A DNA stretch of 64,000 nt from Treponema sp. UBA1747 (GCA_002315375.1 DCHR01000011.1:10365-74364), one strand, 5' to 3'; counted from the stretch's first letter, positions 48,927-58,537 are shown. Notes: generated by a model not told the origin, from the sequence alone. Translations and numbers: made by a program.

Positions 48927-51788
48927 ATGAAAATCACTTCGAATGTAAAGTTTTATTTTGATGATAAGGAATTCAGCGGTGTAAATAAAATTGCACGCCG
49001 GGTTATGAATGATGTAAGCCTTGTTCTGGGAACTATGCCTGGAGAGGGAAATGTTTCTGAACTGGAAGGAAAGCTTCCGGAAGGTTGTGTTGTTTTCGGG
49101 ACTGCGGGCAAATCAGCATTAATCGACAGAATTGAAAGCGAAGGAAGCATTTCTCTCAAAGAGGTACGGGGAAAACGCGAAGTTTACGGGTTTTTTGTTC
49201 TTGAAAATCAGATTGTAATTGCTGGTTCAGACAAGCGCGGAACAATTTACGGACTTTTCCACCTGTCGGAACTGCTGGGGGTTTCTCCGCTGGTAGACTG
49301 GTGTAATGTTAAGCCCCTTCATAAGGATGAAGTTGAACTTACAGCAGAAGATACACTCATTTCAAAAGAACCAAGTGTACGCTTCCGTGGTTTCTTTATT
49401 AATGATGAATGGCCGGCTTTCGGCAACTGGTCCGGAAAAAACTTTGGCGGAGTAAACGCAAAGTGTTATGAACATGTATTCGAACTGCTTCTTCGTCTCA
49501 AAGGAAACTACCTGTGGCCTGCAATGTGGGCAAGCCGATTTTCTGATGACGGTCCCGGACTTCTGAATGCGGAACTGGCAGATGAACTTGGTGTTGTAAT
49601 GGGAGCTTCGCACCATGAACCTTGCTGCCGTGCCGGTGAAGAATATAAATATCTTCGCGGACCTGGTTCAATTTACGGAGATGCATGGAACTTCATCAAA
49701 AATGAACAGGGCATTACAAAGTTCTGGGAAGACGGACTTAAGCGCAACGGAAAATTTGAAAATGTTATTACAGTGGGTATGCGCGGTGAAGCAGATACTG
49801 CCATTATGCAGAATGCAACTCTCAAAGATAATATTGATCTTCTGCGCAATGTTCTTAAAACCCAGAACCGCCTGATTCGTGAAAACGTAAATCAGAACCT
49901 GGAAGAAGTTCCACGTATGCTGGCTCTTTATAAGGAAGTTGAACCTTATTTCTACGGAGACGAAAAAACAAAGGGACTTATGGGAGACCCGGAACTGGAA
50001 AATGTAATTCTCATGCTCTGTGATGACAACCACGGAAACCTGCGCACTGTTCCTACAAAGGAAATGAGAAGTCACAAAGGCGGTTACGGAATGTACTACC
50101 ACTTTGACTATCATGGTTCGCCTTTCAGTTATGAATGGATCAACACAACTCATATTGCAAAGGTTCGCGAACAGATGTGCGCAGCCTATGACTTCGGTAT
50201 TCAGGATTTATGGATTGTAAACGTTGGTGACATTCTTACAACTGAATTCCCTTTGAGCTACTTCCTGGATCTTGCTTACGATTACGAAAAGTATTCGGAT
50301 ATTGAAATGACTGCAGAAAAATATACCCGTCAGTGGATAAAGACACAGTTCCCGTCTTTTACAAAAGAACAGCAGGACGACATTCTTTTCATTCTGAACG
50401 GATATACAAAGCTTTCTCACCGCCGAAGAACTGAGGCTCTGACTTCGGAAACTTACCATGCAGTGAACTACGGCGAAAGTGATGAAACTCTTGCTTTGGC
50501 AGAAAAAATCATGGAGAAGTGTGAGGTTCTGAAAGGTCAGGTTGGCAAAGAAGATTTCTCAGGTTTCTTTGCACAGGTTTATTATCCTGCCATGGGAACT
50601 ATGAATGTTCTGAAAATGCAGCTTCTGGCAGGAAAGAACCACTGGTATGCTGAAAAGGGAATCTGGGCCGCTCATGACCTTATTCCTGAAATTGAAAAAA
50701 CAATTGAGTTTGACAGAGCACTTGTAAAAGAGCTTGATGAAGTTGACGGCGGAAAATATTACGGACAGGGCTGGAGCCAGCACGTAGGATTCAAGCACTG
50801 GAATGAAGAGGAAAACCAGTATCCTGTATGTCACAGCTTCCATGCTCCGGACAAACCACGCCTTATTGCCTGGGTAGATGGAAATGATTCTACAAGTTCC
50901 GGCCTTGACTGGAACCGCCGTCCGATAGTTAGTACCGCTTTCTGTAATGCAGATGTAAATACATTTACCGTGAATCTTGCAAGCGGAAGACCTGACAGTG
51001 TTCCTTTCCGTTTCAAAGTTTCTGCCGACTGGATTTCAGTTTCAAAAAAAGAAGGGGAAGTAAGCTGTGTAGAAAAAGTAACAGTTACTGTAGACCGGGA
51101 AAAACTGGCAAAGGCTTCAGAAAAACAAACTACTGTATTTATTGAAAATGATGACAGAAGTGCAGGCGGTGTCCGTATTCCTCTTATTATCAATGCAGAA
51201 ACTCTGAATAAAGCTGATTACCCTGAAGATACAATTCTTCAGAAAGGTCCGTACATCGCTTTTGATGCAGAACGTTTCAACGAAAATATGGCAGGTGTTG
51301 ATACAAACGGAAATGTAACAGGTTTTGAAGTTCTTCCTGATTATGGAAAACTGACAAGTGCTGTGAAAGTTGAAAGCGTTGTTTCATACTTTGCAGAAGA
51401 TTTGAAAAATGCTCCGAGTCTTAAATACAATTTTGCTTTGGCAGACGCCGGAAGCGGAATTCTTAAAGTTGATTTCTACATGAATCCAAGTAACCCGGCA
51501 ACTCAGGATAATTACTTCCGCTTTGGTGCAGCTGTAAACGGAAAAAAAGTTCTTGTTGATTGTGTAGACAAGGATTTCCATGTAGGCGACAACCAGGAAC
51601 CTTGGGGAACAGACGTTACGAATAACATCCGTGTAAAATCAGCTTACTTTGAATGTCAGAAAGGTCTTAATACTCTTGAAGTATTCGCAGTTACTCCGAA
51701 CTTTGTTCTGGAAAAAATCGTAATGTATACAACAGATTCAGAAAAATGGATTAAAACAAGTTACCTTGGTCCAAAGGTAACTGAATAA
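48927..51788 (+). CDS. GH115 xylan alpha-1,2-glucuronidase
   Basis: A 953-residue protein. RGFFINDEWPAFGNW (about 155), KCYEHVFELLLRLKGNYLWP (about 179) and the following AMWASRF with ASHHEPCCRAGEEY (about 230) are those of GH115, which removes 4-O-methyl-glucuronic acid from xylan or its fragments. The C-terminal third is beta-rich. No signal peptide, so it probably acts inside the cell on imported aldouronates. The reading frame is open to 48768, but the extra residues come from the structured element; GGATGGG precedes the ATG at 48927. An ATG at 48915 is possible. Confidence 0.88.
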   Translation: MKITSNVKFYFDDKEFSGVNKIARRVMNDVSLVLGTMPGEGNVSELEGKLPEGCVVFGTAGKSALIDRIESEGSISLKEVRGKREVYGFFVLENQIVIAGSDKRGTIYGLFHLSELLGVSPLVDWCNVKPLHKDEVELTAEDTLISKEPSVRFRGFFINDEWPAFGNWSGKNFGGVNAKCYEHVFELLLRLKGNYLWPAMWASRFSDDGPGLLNAELADELGVVMGASHHEPCCRAGEEYKYLRGPGSIYGDAWNFIKNEQGITKFWEDGLKRNGKFENVITVGMRGEADTAIMQNATLKDNIDLLRNVLKTQNRLIRENVNQNLEEVPRMLALYKEVEPYFYGDEKTKGLMGDPELENVILMLCDDNHGNLRTVPTKEMRSHKGGYGMYYHFDYHGSPFSYEWINTTHIAKVREQMCAAYDFGIQDLWIVNVGDILTTEFPLSYFLDLAYDYEKYSDIEMTAEKYTRQWIKTQFPSFTKEQQDDILFILNGYTKLSHRRRTEALTSETYHAVNYGESDETLALAEKIMEKCEVLKGQVGKEDFSGFFAQVYYPAMGTMNVLKMQLLAGKNHWYAEKGIWAAHDLIPEIEKTIEFDRALVKELDEVDGGKYYGQGWSQHVGFKHWNEEENQYPVCHSFHAPDKPRLIAWVDGNDSTSSGLDWNRRPIVSTAFCNADVNTFTVNLASGRPDSVPFRFKVSADWISVSKKEGEVSCVEKVTVTVDREKLAKASEKQTTVFIENDDRSAGGVRIPLIINAETLNKADYPEDTILQKGPYIAFDAERFNENMAGVDTNGNVTGFEVLPDYGKLTSAVKVESVVSYFAEDLKNAPSLKYNFALADAGSGILKVDFYMNPSNPATQDNYFRFGAAVNGKKVLVDCVDKDFHVGDNQEPWGTDVTNNIRVKSAYFECQKGLNTLEVFAVTPNFVLEKIVMYTTDSEKWIKTSYLGPKVTE

Positions 51789-51806
51789 AAATCATATTTC
51801 TGATTT

Positions 51807-51846
51807 AAAGGTCTTTTCGATTCTCTATTGAAAAGACCTTTTTTTT
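51807..51846 (+). terminator. Terminator of GH115 gene
   Basis: A 12-bp stem (51807-51818 with 51830-51841) and T run, ending 18 bp before the next start codon. Confidence 0.9.
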
Positions 51847-51863
51847 ATGTCATAAGTTATTTA

Positions 51864-52718
51864 ATGAAAAAAAGTTTTTTTTCTGCATTTGTTATTTTGT
51901 TTTTTTGTTCTTTTTTCTGTTTTGGAAAAGGAATTTCTTTCGTAGAAAAAGACCCATCTGGAAACACTTTTTTTTGTAATTATAAAAATGAAAAACGGAA
52001 GTTCAGTCTGTGGATGCCCGAAAATACTGAAATACCTTCCGGTCTTATTCTGATGCTTCACGGTTACGGTGAATCCATAACTTCATTCAAAAATAAAACA
52101 AAAATGAATGAGGCCGCCTTGCCTGAAGGTTTTGCTGTCTGTTATGTTTCAAGTGGAAGTGAACCTGGCTGGAATTTTGGCGGAGTAAAAGGAAAAAAAG
52201 ATGATTATGGTTTTATTTCATCACTGATAAAGTATCTTTCCGGAAATCTGAATCTTAAAAAAGAACAAGTTTACCTTTGCGGTTTCAGTAACGGCGCTTT
52301 CATGTGCCATTATGCGGCTTTGCAGAAAAACCCGCCTTTTGCCGGAATCATTGCTGTGTCCGGTCTTGCGGTTCTTGAAGTGTGGAATAAAAATTTTAAA
52401 AACTGCAGGACAGATCTGTTTCAGATTTACGGAACAAAAGATGACCTTGTTCTTTCAAAAGAAAACGCAAAGGAAAATATTTCCAGAGGATATCCTTATA
52501 TTGAAGAAGTTCGGGATGCCTGGATTTCAGAAAACAGTCTCGTTCTTTCCGAATCCGAAACTTTAAATGAAATCTCACATCTTGAAAAATATACCGGTGA
52601 AAAAAATAAAATGTGGATTATGAAGATTGATAATTATCCGCACCAGTGGCCAGACAGCAGGACTACAGGTTATGAACTTTCGAAGCTGATTATGGATTTT
52701 CTCAAGAGCGGAAAATAA
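51864..52718 (+). CDS. Secreted alpha/beta-hydrolase, feruloyl/acetyl-xylan esterase or PHB-depolymerase-like
   Basis: A 284-residue hydrolase with signal peptide MKKSFFSAFVILFFCSFFCF. MLHGYGES (about 67) forms the oxyanion region, YLCGFSNGAFMCHYAAL (about 143) has the nucleophile G-x-S-x-G, YGTKDDLVL the acid and NYPHQWPDS (about 258) the histidine. This layout is that of the LpqC/CE1 group. Next to GH115, a role in removing esters from xylan is plausible but not proven. The 3' end overlaps folA by 17 bp on the opposite strand. Confidence 0.78.
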   Translation: MKKSFFSAFVILFFCSFFCFGKGISFVEKDPSGNTFFCNYKNEKRKFSLWMPENTEIPSGLILMLHGYGESITSFKNKTKMNEAALPEGFAVCYVSSGSEPGWNFGGVKGKKDDYGFISSLIKYLSGNLNLKKEQVYLCGFSNGAFMCHYAALQKNPPFAGIIAVSGLAVLEVWNKNFKNCRTDLFQIYGTKDDLVLSKENAKENISRGYPYIEEVRDAWISENSLVLSESETLNEISHLEKYTGEKNKMWIMKIDNYPHQWPDSRTTGYELSKLIMDFLKSGK

Positions 52719-53244
52719 CTGATGCTTCAGGAAAATCTGCATCGATTGTGGTGTGATAAATATTTCCGGTAAAAACTTTTTTATCGAAAGCTTCCTTTAA
52801 TAATTTTACTCCTCCGATTATGAAAACCCCACGCTTCTCTTTTTCTGAGCTTTCATTGAAAAGTCTTGAGGCTTCTAAAGCCGTTTCAAGTGTCGGAAAA
52901 AAATTCCATCCGCTTTCTGAAAGTTCACCTGAAAATCCGCCTGTTGTATTTCGATCGATTACAATATTGATGCGGTTTGGAAGGGGATATGGAAAAGTCT
53001 TATAGGTGTTGTATCCCATAATTACTATATTCCCGGTGGTAAGCTTTTTGAAAAGGACCATATCATCGGAACATTGTTTCTGTATATTTTCAGGCAAATC
53101 GGAACGGATACGGTTGTTACAGGTTCGCCAGGGAAGAGAACCGTCTTTATTTCCCATTTCTCCGTTACGGCCAGTTGCGAAAAGAGCATGTACTAAAAAA
53201 GAAGGCGCCCCTGAAGACGCCTCCTGTTTTTTTTCAACTGTCAT
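52702..53244 (-). CDS. folA: Dihydrofolate reductase
   Basis: A 180-residue enzyme reducing dihydrofolate with NADPH. ALFATGRNGEMGNKDGSLPW (about 19-38), the acidic residue and FKKLTTGNIVIMGYNTYKTFPYPLPNRINIVI (about 65-97), and FIIGGVKLLKEAF (about 141) are family motifs. The N-terminus has about 15 extra residues. It starts directly after the pncB stop, so both are co-transcribed. Confidence 0.9.
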   Translation of the reverse strand: MTVEKKQEASSGAPSFLVHALFATGRNGEMGNKDGSLPWRTCNNRIRSDLPENIQKQCSDDMVLFKKLTTGNIVIMGYNTYKTFPYPLPNRINIVIDRNTTGGFSGELSESGWNFFPTLETALEASRLFNESSEKEKRGVFIIGGVKLLKEAFDKKVFTGNIYHTTIDADFPEASVIFRS

Positions 53245-54708
53245 TTATTTCAAATTTGCCTGGATAAATTTAAGTTTCAGATTTTTCAGTCCTTCTGTAA
53301 CAGAAACTTTGTAAACATGAGGATTCAGAATACGTTTGTATGAAGGATCCAGAGCTGCCAGATCTTTATCCATGTTCTGGCGGGCAGTAATGAGCTGTTC
53401 TTTTTCCGGAAGACGTGGAAGAACTCTTTCTCCTTTTGAAAGACGTTTTTTAAGGAGAGGTTCGATTTTTGCAGGTTTTGCGGCAAAAGAACGATAGTCT
53501 ACCATTGTGTGATAGAATCGTGTTTCTTTTCCTTCTTCAAGAATTTCATCTTCAAGTGCCAGAATATCAGCAATTGCCATACCGTTTTCGTCATAAAGAC
53601 GGTATGAGTTTTTAATTCCAGGGTTAGTGGTTTTGGCCGGGTTGTCGCTGAATTTCATAGCAGGTTCCAGTTTTCCTGATTCTGCATCGTGACGGGCTGC
53701 CAGTTTATAAACACCGGTGAATGAAGATTCGTTTCCTCCGGTTACCATATGAGTTCCAACGCCCCATGAGTCAATTGGTGCGCCGCCTGCAACCAGAGTA
53801 GTAATGATTTCTTCTGTCAGTTCATTTGAAACACAGATTTTTGCCTGAGGATAACCGGCACGATCCAGCTCCTTGCGGACTTCACGGGTCAGGTATGAAA
53901 TATCACCGGAATCCAGACGAACTCCGAATCCGTATCCTTTTTTTACAAGTTCACCACCAGCGATGATGGCGTTCTTGATTCCGCTTTTCAGAGTATCATA
54001 AGTGTCGATAAGGAAAACAGCGTTCTGAGGATAGATTTTTGCATAAGTACGGAAAGCTTCAAGTTCTGAAGGATGGCTCATAATCCATGAGTGAGCCATG
54101 GTTCCCATTACAGGGATACCGTAAAGTTTTCCTGCCAGTGTATTTGAAGTTCCTGCAGCTCCTCCAATGAAAGCTGCGCGGGTAGCACTCATGGCACCGT
54201 CTGGCCCTTGAGCGCGGCGGAGACCGAATTCCATAATCGGTGTTTTTTTGCTTGCAAGCCAGATACGGGCAGTTTTTGTTGCAATAAGGCTCTGGAAGTT
54301 TACGTGGTTCAGAAGCATGCCTTCAATAATCTGGGCCTGAATAAGCGGAGCGTGGATTCGGACAAGAGGTTCCTGCGGGAAAATAACTTTTCCTTCATCC
54401 ATCATGTAGACATCACCTGTAAATTTGAAGTCTTTAAGATAATCCAGGAAGCCCTGTTCGAACATGTTGAGACTTGAAAGATAGGCTATGTCTTCTTCAG
54501 AGAAACGGAAGGAAGTAAGAACATCAAGGAAAGTTTCCACGCCGGCCAGAACAGAGAATCCTCCGTCGAAAGGATTCTTTCTGAAGAACATATCAAAAAC
54601 TACTTCATGGTCCATATTCTGTTTCCAGTAACCATGGGCCATAGTAAGTTCATAAAAATCAGTAAAAAGTGCAGAATTGATTGTGCTGTTTTCTATAATT
54701 TCGCTCAT
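53245..54708 (-). CDS. pncB: Nicotinate phosphoribosyltransferase
   Basis: A 487-residue enzyme of NAD salvage that makes nicotinate mononucleotide. FYELTMAHGYWKQN near the start, MEFGLRRAQGPDGAMSATRAAFIGG (about 155), GTMAHSWIMSHPSELEAF (about 200) with the phosphorylated histidine, and VRLDSGDISYLTREVRKELD (about 255) are characteristic. First gene of pncB-folA. Promoter of leaderless type inside an 11-bp inverted repeat. Confidence 0.94.
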   Translation of the reverse strand: MSEIIENSTINSALFTDFYELTMAHGYWKQNMDHEVVFDMFFRKNPFDGGFSVLAGVETFLDVLTSFRFSEEDIAYLSSLNMFEQGFLDYLKDFKFTGDVYMMDEGKVIFPQEPLVRIHAPLIQAQIIEGMLLNHVNFQSLIATKTARIWLASKKTPIMEFGLRRAQGPDGAMSATRAAFIGGAAGTSNTLAGKLYGIPVMGTMAHSWIMSHPSELEAFRTYAKIYPQNAVFLIDTYDTLKSGIKNAIIAGGELVKKGYGFGVRLDSGDISYLTREVRKELDRAGYPQAKICVSNELTEEIITTLVAGGAPIDSWGVGTHMVTGGNESSFTGVYKLAARHDAESGKLEPAMKFSDNPAKTTNPGIKNSYRLYDENGMAIADILALEDEILEEGKETRFYHTMVDYRSFAAKPAKIEPLLKKRLSKGERVLPRLPEKEQLITARQNMDKDLAALDPSYKRILNPHVYKVSVTEGLKNLKLKFIQANLK

Positions 54709-54741
54709 GATTCCATTCTAATGAAAAGCAGAATCATGAGC
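54703..54741 (-). promoter_or_regulatory. pncB promoter inside an 11-bp inverted repeat
   Basis: GCTCATGATTC at 54703-54713 and its exact complement at 54731-54741 are separated by 17 bp. The -10 (TAGAAT, minus, 54715-54720) lies between them and the start codon within one arm. A repressor bound here would cover the promoter. Confidence 0.6.
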
Positions 54742-54759
54742 AAATATAGAGAAATTAAC

Positions 54760-54783
54760 TGTACGTTTGAATTCAAACGTACA
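54760..54783. promoter_or_regulatory. Perfect 24-bp palindrome upstream of pncB
   Basis: TGTACGTTTGAA followed by its exact complement, centred about 50 bp upstream of the pncB -10. No T run follows on the minus strand, so it is a poor terminator for the SDR gene and may be a second operator. Confidence 0.55.
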
Positions 54784-54807
54784 TAAATATTTCTGGTCAA
54801 GAAAAGG

Positions 54808-55659
54808 TTAATCCAGGAAGCTGTCTATGCTTACAGTTTCTTCGGCTTTTTGCGGATGAGGTCGTTTGCAGTACTTGAAAGTGAATCTGGCGCCTGCATA
54901 TCTGCCGATAAAACGGCTTGCAGCTGCCTTGAACTTCCATTTGAGGGCGTATATTGCAGTCCGTTTTCCTTTGAATGCTTTTTTCAGACAATGGGCAACT
55001 ACTTTGTCTGCAGGAAGTCCGTTCTTTACCTTTTCGCGGACTCCGCCGGAAGCTACATTTGCAAACTCTGTAGAAACAGGGCCGGGGCAAAGTGCACATA
55101 CACTAATTCCTTTGTCCTTAAGTTCTGCTGCAAGAGCCATGGAAAAACTCAGAACGTAGGCTTTGGTGGCTCCGTAAACGGCAAATTCTCCTAACGGAAG
55201 AAAAGAGGCGAGACTGGCTGTGTTGATAATATGTGAACCTTTCTTCATGTAGGGCAGACATACTCCTGTAAGCCCGATAAGACTGCTGCAGTTCAAATCA
55301 GTCATTTCCATTTCACGGTCAATATCGGTTTCTTCAAAAGGACCATAGGTTCCAAAACCTGCATTGTTTATAAGAACTGATATTTCTATTCCGCTTTCCA
55401 TAATCGCAAGTTTTTCATTTTCTGCTTCAAGAAATTTCTTGAAATTATGAACGCCTTCTTTCCCTGAAATGTCCATGGCTACAGGTTTGACAATATTGAA
55501 ATGCTTGGTAACATTGATTCTGTCAGCCAGCTCTTTGAGTTTGTCTTCGCGGCGGGCAATAATCCAGATTTCATCTTCTTTATTAGCGGCTGCAAGCTGA
55601 AGTGCAAATTCACTTCCCATGCCTGAACTGGCACCTGTAATAATAGCAATTTTCTTCAT
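54808..55659 (-). CDS. Short-chain dehydrogenase/reductase
   Basis: A 283-residue NAD(P)-dependent oxidoreductase. TGASSGMGSEFALQLA (about 8) binds the cofactor, NNAGFGTYG (about 97), and the active site serine and YGATKAY (about 165-171). It is like DltE/YqjQ-type enzymes; substrate unknown. Extra basic C-terminus. Starts seven bases after TATAAT and is divergent from the GH3 gene. Confidence 0.88.
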   Translation of the reverse strand: MKKIAIITGASSGMGSEFALQLAAANKEDEIWIIARREDKLKELADRINVTKHFNIVKPVAMDISGKEGVHNFKKFLEAENEKLAIMESGIEISVLINNAGFGTYGPFEETDIDREMEMTDLNCSSLIGLTGVCLPYMKKGSHIINTASLASFLPLGEFAVYGATKAYVLSFSMALAAELKDKGISVCALCPGPVSTEFANVASGGVREKVKNGLPADKVVAHCLKKAFKGKRTAIYALKWKFKAAASRFIGRYAGARFTFKYCKRPHPQKAEETVSIDSFLD

Positions 55660-55666
55660 GTGTTCT

Positions 55667-55691
55667 ATTATAGTGCGATTTTCTGTATACT
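55667..55691. promoter_or_regulatory. Face-to-face promoters of SDR and GH3 genes
   Basis: TATAAT (minus, 55667-55672) and TATACT (plus, 55686-55691) are 13 bp apart, with start codons only 38 bp apart. Each -35 region must overlap the other's -10. Confidence 0.65.
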
Positions 55692-55697
55692 TCCAAT

Positions 55698-56894
55698 ATG
55701 TGCAAAAAGTTATTCGCAGCCTTATTGTTGGTTCTGTCGGTTACCTTGTGTCCGGCAAAATCAAAAGATTCACATATAAAACAGACAAAAAAAGAAATAA
55801 ATAATCATCATTTTGCAGCCGGAATAAATGAAGAAATAAAACAGATTCAGAAAGCCAGGGAAAAAGATCTGGACGAATATTTGAATAAAATGACCATTGC
55901 TGAAAAAGTCAGTCAGCTTTTTATCCTGAATCTTGAAGGAAAAGAAAAGTTTTATCCAATTGACAGATATAACGGAAAACCTTACGTTCCGGGCGGATAC
56001 CTGTTTTTTGCCTACAATCTTGGAGATACTCCGGAGGCAGTAAAGGCTTTTACTGATGATATAAAAAATTATTGTGAAGAAGGCGGGATTATCCCTCCGT
56101 TCCTTGCCGTTGATGAAGAGGGCGGATGGGTTCAGCGCTTAAAAAAACTGGCCGGTAAACTTCCATGTCAGGAAGACGTGGCTTCAACCATGACAATTTC
56201 AGAGGCTTATGCAATGTATTCGGAACATGCCCGGAAAATGAAAGCTATGGGGTTTCATATGAATCTGTCGCCGGTTGTTGAAGTATTGTCTGATTATAAT
56301 AAAGAATTTCTGGACGGACGAAGTTTCGGAGATAAAGAAAAGACTGCTGTTTTTTCTATTGCCGAAGTAAATGCGTATCAAAATAATGGTATTGCCTGTG
56401 TTCTTAAGCATTTTCCGGGAAATACAAATACGGATCCTCATTCAGGACTCCCGGAAATCACTCTCTCAGCAGAAGAAATGAAAGAAGCTCTTGAACCTTT
56501 TTCCCGAGTGGTTTCCATTGGTCCTGAAGGAGTTTTAATGAGCCATGCTCGGACAAGTATCATTGACCAGAATATTCCTGCTTGTTTTTCAAAAACCTGG
56601 GTAACGGAAAAACTCCGTAAAGAAATGAGTTTTGACGGAATTATTTTTTCAGATGATATTTTTATGGCTGCTCTTTCAAAAAATGGTTATCCGCCTGAAA
56701 CTGCCTGTGTAAAAGCAGTTGAAGCCGGAATTGATGTAATAATGATTTCTGAAAAACGCTGTCTGAAATCAGTAAAGGTGCTGATAAAAAAGGCGGAAGA
56801 AGACCCGGCTTTTGCAGCACGTATAGACGAAAGCTGCCGCAGAGTTTTAAAATATAAAATGGAATCAGGAATATGGCAAAACAAAAAAAACTGA
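55698..56894 (+). CDS. GH3 beta-N-acetylhexosaminidase-like protein (NagZ type)
   Basis: A 398-residue exported protein; signal MCKKLFAALLLVLSVTLCPA, whose cysteine position does not make a clear lipobox. GGYLFFAYN, LAVDEEGGWVQRL (about 138), CVLKHFPGNTNTDPHSGLPE (about 233) and FDGIIFSDDIFMAAL (about 313, nucleophile aspartate) identify GH3 of the NagZ group. The segment between KHFPG and D-x-H is two residues shorter than in standard NagZ (usually ending DSH), but the histidine is kept. May act on peptidoglycan or chitin-type sugars. Overlaps the next gene by 22 nt. Confidence 0.87.
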   Translation: MCKKLFAALLLVLSVTLCPAKSKDSHIKQTKKEINNHHFAAGINEEIKQIQKAREKDLDEYLNKMTIAEKVSQLFILNLEGKEKFYPIDRYNGKPYVPGGYLFFAYNLGDTPEAVKAFTDDIKNYCEEGGIIPPFLAVDEEGGWVQRLKKLAGKLPCQEDVASTMTISEAYAMYSEHARKMKAMGFHMNLSPVVEVLSDYNKEFLDGRSFGDKEKTAVFSIAEVNAYQNNGIACVLKHFPGNTNTDPHSGLPEITLSAEEMKEALEPFSRVVSIGPEGVLMSHARTSIIDQNIPACFSKTWVTEKLRKEMSFDGIIFSDDIFMAALSKNGYPPETACVKAVEAGIDVIMISEKRCLKSVKVLIKKAEEDPAFAARIDESCRRVLKYKMESGIWQNKKN

Positions 56895-57691
56895 TAGGTG
56901 CTGAAGCCTTCGAAAAGTTTTACTCTGAACAGTATGGAAACCGCTGGGAATCCATAAAATCTTCTTTTTCTCTTGAAAGTGATTATTATGAATTCCGTAT
57001 GGAAGGTGCTTCTGAATCATACTTCCTGGATTCAGCCAGTGTTCTTGCTGCAAGACAGCTTCCTTTGTCCGGAGCAGAGGAAATCCTGGATTTATGCGCC
57101 GCACCAGGTGGAAAAACTTTGATTCTTGCAAGTCGTATGGATGAAAATGCGGTTTTGTACAGCAATGAACGTTCGCCTGAACGCAAACATCGTCTTGCAA
57201 CAGTAGTTCAGAACTGTCTTCCATCAGTAATCTCTGAAAGGGTAAAAACTTCCTGTTCCGACGGAGCAACCTGGTGTACGAGGCAGACCGAATGCTTTGA
57301 CCGGATTCTTCTTGATGCTCCCTGTTCATCAGAACGTCATGTTTTTAACGATTCCAAATATCTGAATGTATGGACTCCTTCAAGAGTGAAGACGGTTGCA
57401 AATGAAGAATGGGCTCTTTTATCCTGTGCCTTCAGACTTTTACGGCCGGAAGGCTATCTTCTTTATTCAACCTGCGCTCTTGCCCGGGAAGAAAATGACG
57501 GGATGATAGAACGGCTTCTCAAAAAATTCAAAGGGCAGGTTGAAGTGACAGAATATACTCCGGATTTTGTAGAGGGACATGAAGAACTGATTCCCGAAAA
57601 AACTGATTACGGGTATCACGTTCTTCCTGATAATACAAAAGGTGCAGGTCCTTTATATTTTTGTTTAATCCGAAAACTTGTGTTACAATAG
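56873..57691 (+). CDS. RsmB/Nop2-family RNA m5C methyltransferase
   Basis: A 272-residue SAM enzyme. LDLCAAPGGKTLILASRM (about 74) is the SAM motif, RILLDAPCSSERH (about 144) and YLLYSTCALAREENDGMIE (about 198) carry the two catalytic cysteines. It lacks the N-terminal NusB-like domain of RsmB and resembles NSUN4-type rRNA methylases. Starts within the GH3 gene. Confidence 0.9.
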   Translation: MAKQKKLIGAEAFEKFYSEQYGNRWESIKSSFSLESDYYEFRMEGASESYFLDSASVLAARQLPLSGAEEILDLCAAPGGKTLILASRMDENAVLYSNERSPERKHRLATVVQNCLPSVISERVKTSCSDGATWCTRQTECFDRILLDAPCSSERHVFNDSKYLNVWTPSRVKTVANEEWALLSCAFRLLRPEGYLLYSTCALAREENDGMIERLLKKFKGQVEVTEYTPDFVEGHEELIPEKTDYGYHVLPDNTKGAGPLYFCLIRKLVLQ

Positions 57692-57724
57692 AATATAGTA
57701 TTTGTTTATCTGGTGGGGGAAATA

Positions 57725-58426
57725 ATGAGTACACATATCAACGCAAAAAAAGGGGAAATTGCGCCTCTGGTTCTTCTTCCGGGAGATCCACTCCGGGCTA
57801 AATTCATTGCCGAAAATTTTCTTGAAAATCCTGTCTGTTATAATGAAGTCCGCGGAATGCTGGGCTTTACAGGAACTTATAATGGGAAGAAAGTATCAGT
57901 TCAGGGAACCGGTATGGGACAGCCGTCTCTTTCAATTTATGTTCAGGAATTATTCCAGTTTTATGATGTAGAAAAAGCAATCCGTGTAGGAACAGCAGGC
58001 AGCGTAAGCCCTGATGTTCCCTGCAGAAGTGTAGTGCTTGCAAACGGAGCCTGTACAGACAGTGCTCTTCAGACAGCCCGTTTCGGATACCGTCATTATG
58101 CTCCGGTTCCTGATTTTGGACTTCTGGATACAGCATATCATTGCGCTCTTGATATGGGCATAAAGACTATTGTTGCACCATGTGTTTCTTCTGACAGATT
58201 CTATGAACCAAAAGGGGACTGGAAAATGTGGGCTGATTACGGGGTTGCTGCAATCGAAATGGAAGCGGCTGAATTATATACACTGGCTGCTGAATTCAAG
58301 CGTAAAGCACTGGCGGTTCTTACAATCAGCGATAATATTGCTACCGGAGACCAGACTAGTGCCGAAGAAAGACAGAAAACTTTCACTGATATGATGAAAC
58401 TTGCACTGGAAACGATAACAAAGTAA
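57725..58426 (+). CDS. deoD: Purine nucleoside phosphorylase, DeoD type
   Basis: A 233-residue enzyme splitting purine nucleosides with phosphate. [27 protein letters not shown] is the DeoD N-terminus, GTAGSVSP (about 92) binds phosphate, and [14 protein letters not shown] (about 178) with LTISDN contact ribose and base. The ATG at 57725 follows TGGTGGGGG; a GTG four codons before is within that site. Confidence 0.95.
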   Translation: MSTHINAKKGEIAPLVLLPGDPLRAKFIAENFLENPVCYNEVRGMLGFTGTYNGKKVSVQGTGMGQPSLSIYVQELFQFYDVEKAIRVGTAGSVSPDVPCRSVVLANGACTDSALQTARFGYRHYAPVPDFGLLDTAYHCALDMGIKTIVAPCVSSDRFYEPKGDWKMWADYGVAAIEMEAAELYTLAAEFKRKALAVLTISDNIATGDQTSAEERQKTFTDMMKLALETITK

Positions 58427-58537
58427 AATAAAAGGATAATAGAGGTGGGATTTAAAAAGCAGAATTGTTTTCATTTTCTTTGTGCAGCGTCTGACTGAAA
58501 TTCAAAAATCGTTAACCTCAAATCGTTGGAATAATTA

